DNA of 64,000 nt. It comes from Paenibacillus aquistagni. GTDB lineage: Bacteria > Bacillota > Bacilli > Paenibacillales > Paenibacillaceae. Of the stretch, positions 62,793 to 64,000 are shown piece after piece; the first letter of the stretch is position 1, and each line of letters starts with the position of its first letter. A model generated the notes under the pieces. The model saw only the letters and a list, made by a program, of their open reading frames with translations. It had not been told where the DNA came from and did not search any database. Where the stretch lies: the NCBI RefSeq assembly GCF_900177815.1, contig NZ_FXAZ01000002.1, forward strand, positions 1 through 64,000. The letters are read 5' to 3'. Position numbers and translations under genes: made by a program.

Positions 62793-64000
62793 TCAATGTG
62801 TTCCACCAACCTGATAATCTTCCAGCGAAGAGCGGTTGCCGTAGTAGAAGATGATGTCCCCATCTCGCAGCGGGATCAATGCTCCACTTGGCAGATTCAC
62901 CTCGCTTCTGCCGCCTTCACGCTGCCACTGATTCGTAAGCGGCGCATGAATGTACTGCAAATGCGGGGCTTCCTTTCGCCCGTTTCGGATCGTCTTAATA
63001 TCGAAGTTCACAATGAGGTAGCCGTCCTTTAGGAAAAAAGGCGCCTTGTCATTGAAGTTGAACTGGCGGCTTAAATCAAAGCCCTTTGGAACAATGTACA
63101 CCTGCGCAGGTACGTTGAATTCACCGTACCACTGCTGAACCGAGGCCTCTGCACGCGCAGCATGGACACTCGGTGGAATCTGACTCGCGGCCGGTCCAAT
63201 AAAGAGCCGCAAGCGCTCTGGCAGCATGAGATCGGTATAACTCCCGATAGCGGTCTTCTCCTCTGCCAGTCGCCTCCACTGCTCTACATACTGGCTCTTC
63301 GACAAGGACAGCTGGGGCTCGAACAGCTCATAGAACACGTCTGCCGTGCTGCGGATTCGAGATTCGGCAATATTCCTGAGCCTCGCATGGAGAACCACCT
63401 CGCGCTGCAGCTTATCCTCCTTCGAACCGATCTTCAAAAACAGCTTCTCTGGCGTATGCGTATACAGATCTACTTCTTGGCGCCGCTTGCCGCCCTTGTC
63501 GACGAAGTAGAAGCTCGGCTTGATATGCACGCTGTCCGCTGGCCCGAATAGATTGCCCTTCGTCTTCAAATCAAACTTGAAAGCATAGCCCGTCTTCACC
63601 GCAAAGTGCTGATAGCCTTTACTTGGATGGCTGCCGGGTGCGACTGGCAACCGATAGGGGGCGTGGTTCCCTCTTGGCGCGCCATCGAGTCCATTCAGAC
63701 CCGTCCAATAGCTCGCGCCTGTCGGCTCCTTGCTGCCAAGCTGCCTGCGGAAGACCAGCTCCCAGCTCGGATCCAGAACGTCGGTCACATGAAAATCATA
63801 TATCCTGCCAATGACCTCTACCGCGATCGCATCCGTTGCGGCATGATGGGCAAGATCAAAGTTGGCATAGCCTTCTGTCGTCGCACCTGATGGCGCGTTC
63901 TCCGCAAAGGAGCGGAACAGCACCGTATACTCCCCTTCGTCTACCCATACTGGAAGATAGAAGTTACTCATCGCTTCCGGGATCGGGATGCTGATCCATG
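62793..64000 (-). CDS. Large hypothetical protein, 3' part only
   Basis: About 402 residues are visible, with the 5' end beyond the window. The frame stays open from the right edge (WISIPIPEA before the ATG at 63971), so 63971 is probably an internal methionine. Seen are FYLPVWVDEGEYTVLFRSFAENAP, a beta-rich pattern through the middle, and IVPKGFDLSRQFNFNDKAPFF near the end, closing with GDIIFYYGNRSSLEDYQVGG. It looks like the C-terminal part of a large extracellular protein of Paenibacillus type, possibly a DUF5704-like group. This family name is a guess. Confidence 0.65.
   Translation of the reverse strand, partial: WISIPIPEAMSNFYLPVWVDEGEYTVLFRSFAENAPSGATTEGYANFDLAHHAATDAIAVEVIGRIYDFHVTDVLDPSWELVFRRQLGSKEPTGASYWTGLNGLDGAPRGNHAPYRLPVAPGSHPSKGYQHFAVKTGYAFKFDLKTKGNLFGPADSVHIKPSFYFVDKGGKRRQEVDLYTHTPEKLFLKIGSKEDKLQREVVLHARLRNIAESRIRSTADVFYELFEPQLSLSKSQYVEQWRRLAEEKTAIGSYTDLMLPERLRLFIGPAASQIPPSVHAARAEASVQQWYGEFNVPAQVYIVPKGFDLSRQFNFNDKAPFFLKDGYLIVNFDIKTIRNGRKEAPHLQYIHAPLTNQWQREGGRSEVNLPSGALIPLRDGDIIFYYGNRSSLEDYQVGGTH

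Noticed and set aside
62675-62863. Minus-strand frame ending in KRTSKKKEP, overlapping the end of the edge gene
   Set aside because: It overlaps the C-terminal codons of the 62793 gene in another frame, its start lies inside that gene without a ribosome site, and it runs into the terminator palindrome region.

Overview
The window looks like chromosomal DNA of an endospore-forming, low-to-middle GC Firmicute, most likely Paenibacillus or a close relative. The evidence is the T-box leaders in front of pheS and the ilv-leu operon, an L20-type leader and an AUU start on infC, an lplABC uptake operon with a YesM/YesN two-component pair, a UgtP-like glycolipid synthase, and strong GGAGG ribosome sites throughout. 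Most genes lie on the minus strand. I see no insertion sequence, prophage, integrase, CRISPR array or toxin-antitoxin pair. The species call is inference from gene content only.

Layout. 0-8 kb: pheS with a Phe T-box; a plus-strand GDP-mannose pair (manC, rmd-like); a YcxB-like protein; tRNA-Pro(UGG); a NarL-type two-component system; a LacI-family regulator. 7.7-13.3 kb: a YbjQ-family protein with a small membrane partner, an HMGL-like aldolase, a Fur-box-preceded ferrous iron operon (feoA, feoB, Cys-rich partner), and a HAD hydrolase. 13.5-24.2 kb: a carbohydrate ABC importer without its ATPase plus YesMN, leucyl aminopeptidase, a PAS histidine kinase, and small unknown genes flanking a candidate structured RNA. 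24.4-32.8 kb: the most unusual block, four tightly coupled plus-strand genes (DUF4912 protein; GH57-GT4 fusion; nucleotidyltransferase fused to a degenerate phosphomannomutase-like domain; GH15 glucoamylase-like enzyme) that look like an alpha-glucan synthesis and turnover unit.

33-44 kb: peroxiredoxin, leuB, mnmH and selD (tRNA selenouridine), leuA, ilvC, ilvN and ilvB under a Leu(CUC) T-box. 44-54 kb: a GNAT enzyme, a Gly/Tyr-rich protein, a nucleoid-associated protein, the infC-rpmI-rplT operon, a GT2 glycosyltransferase, PAP2 phosphatase, UgtP-like glycolipid synthase, trmB and a 58-residue protein. 54-64 kb: mnmL-mnmM (ytqAB), manA, a B12-binding radical SAM enzyme, an exopolysaccharide O-acetylation cassette (DUF4358 lipoprotein, MBOAT, DHHW) behind an ECF-type promoter, a Fur-box-like palindrome leading to a candidate short noncoding RNA, and the 3' part of a large unknown gene running off the right edge.

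Themes. ManA, ManC and the Rmd-like enzyme outline a GDP-deoxyhexose route that could feed surface polysaccharide. MnmL, MnmM and MnmH/SelD all act on the wobble uridine of the same tRNA class. Three ECF-sigma-like promoters precede genes that are, or could be, envelope related. Two Fur-type palindromes mark iron control. Leads I consider most worth testing are the alpha-glucan operon with its pseudo-enzyme domain, the Fur-linked candidate RNA at 62.6 kb, and the structured RNA at 23.7 kb.
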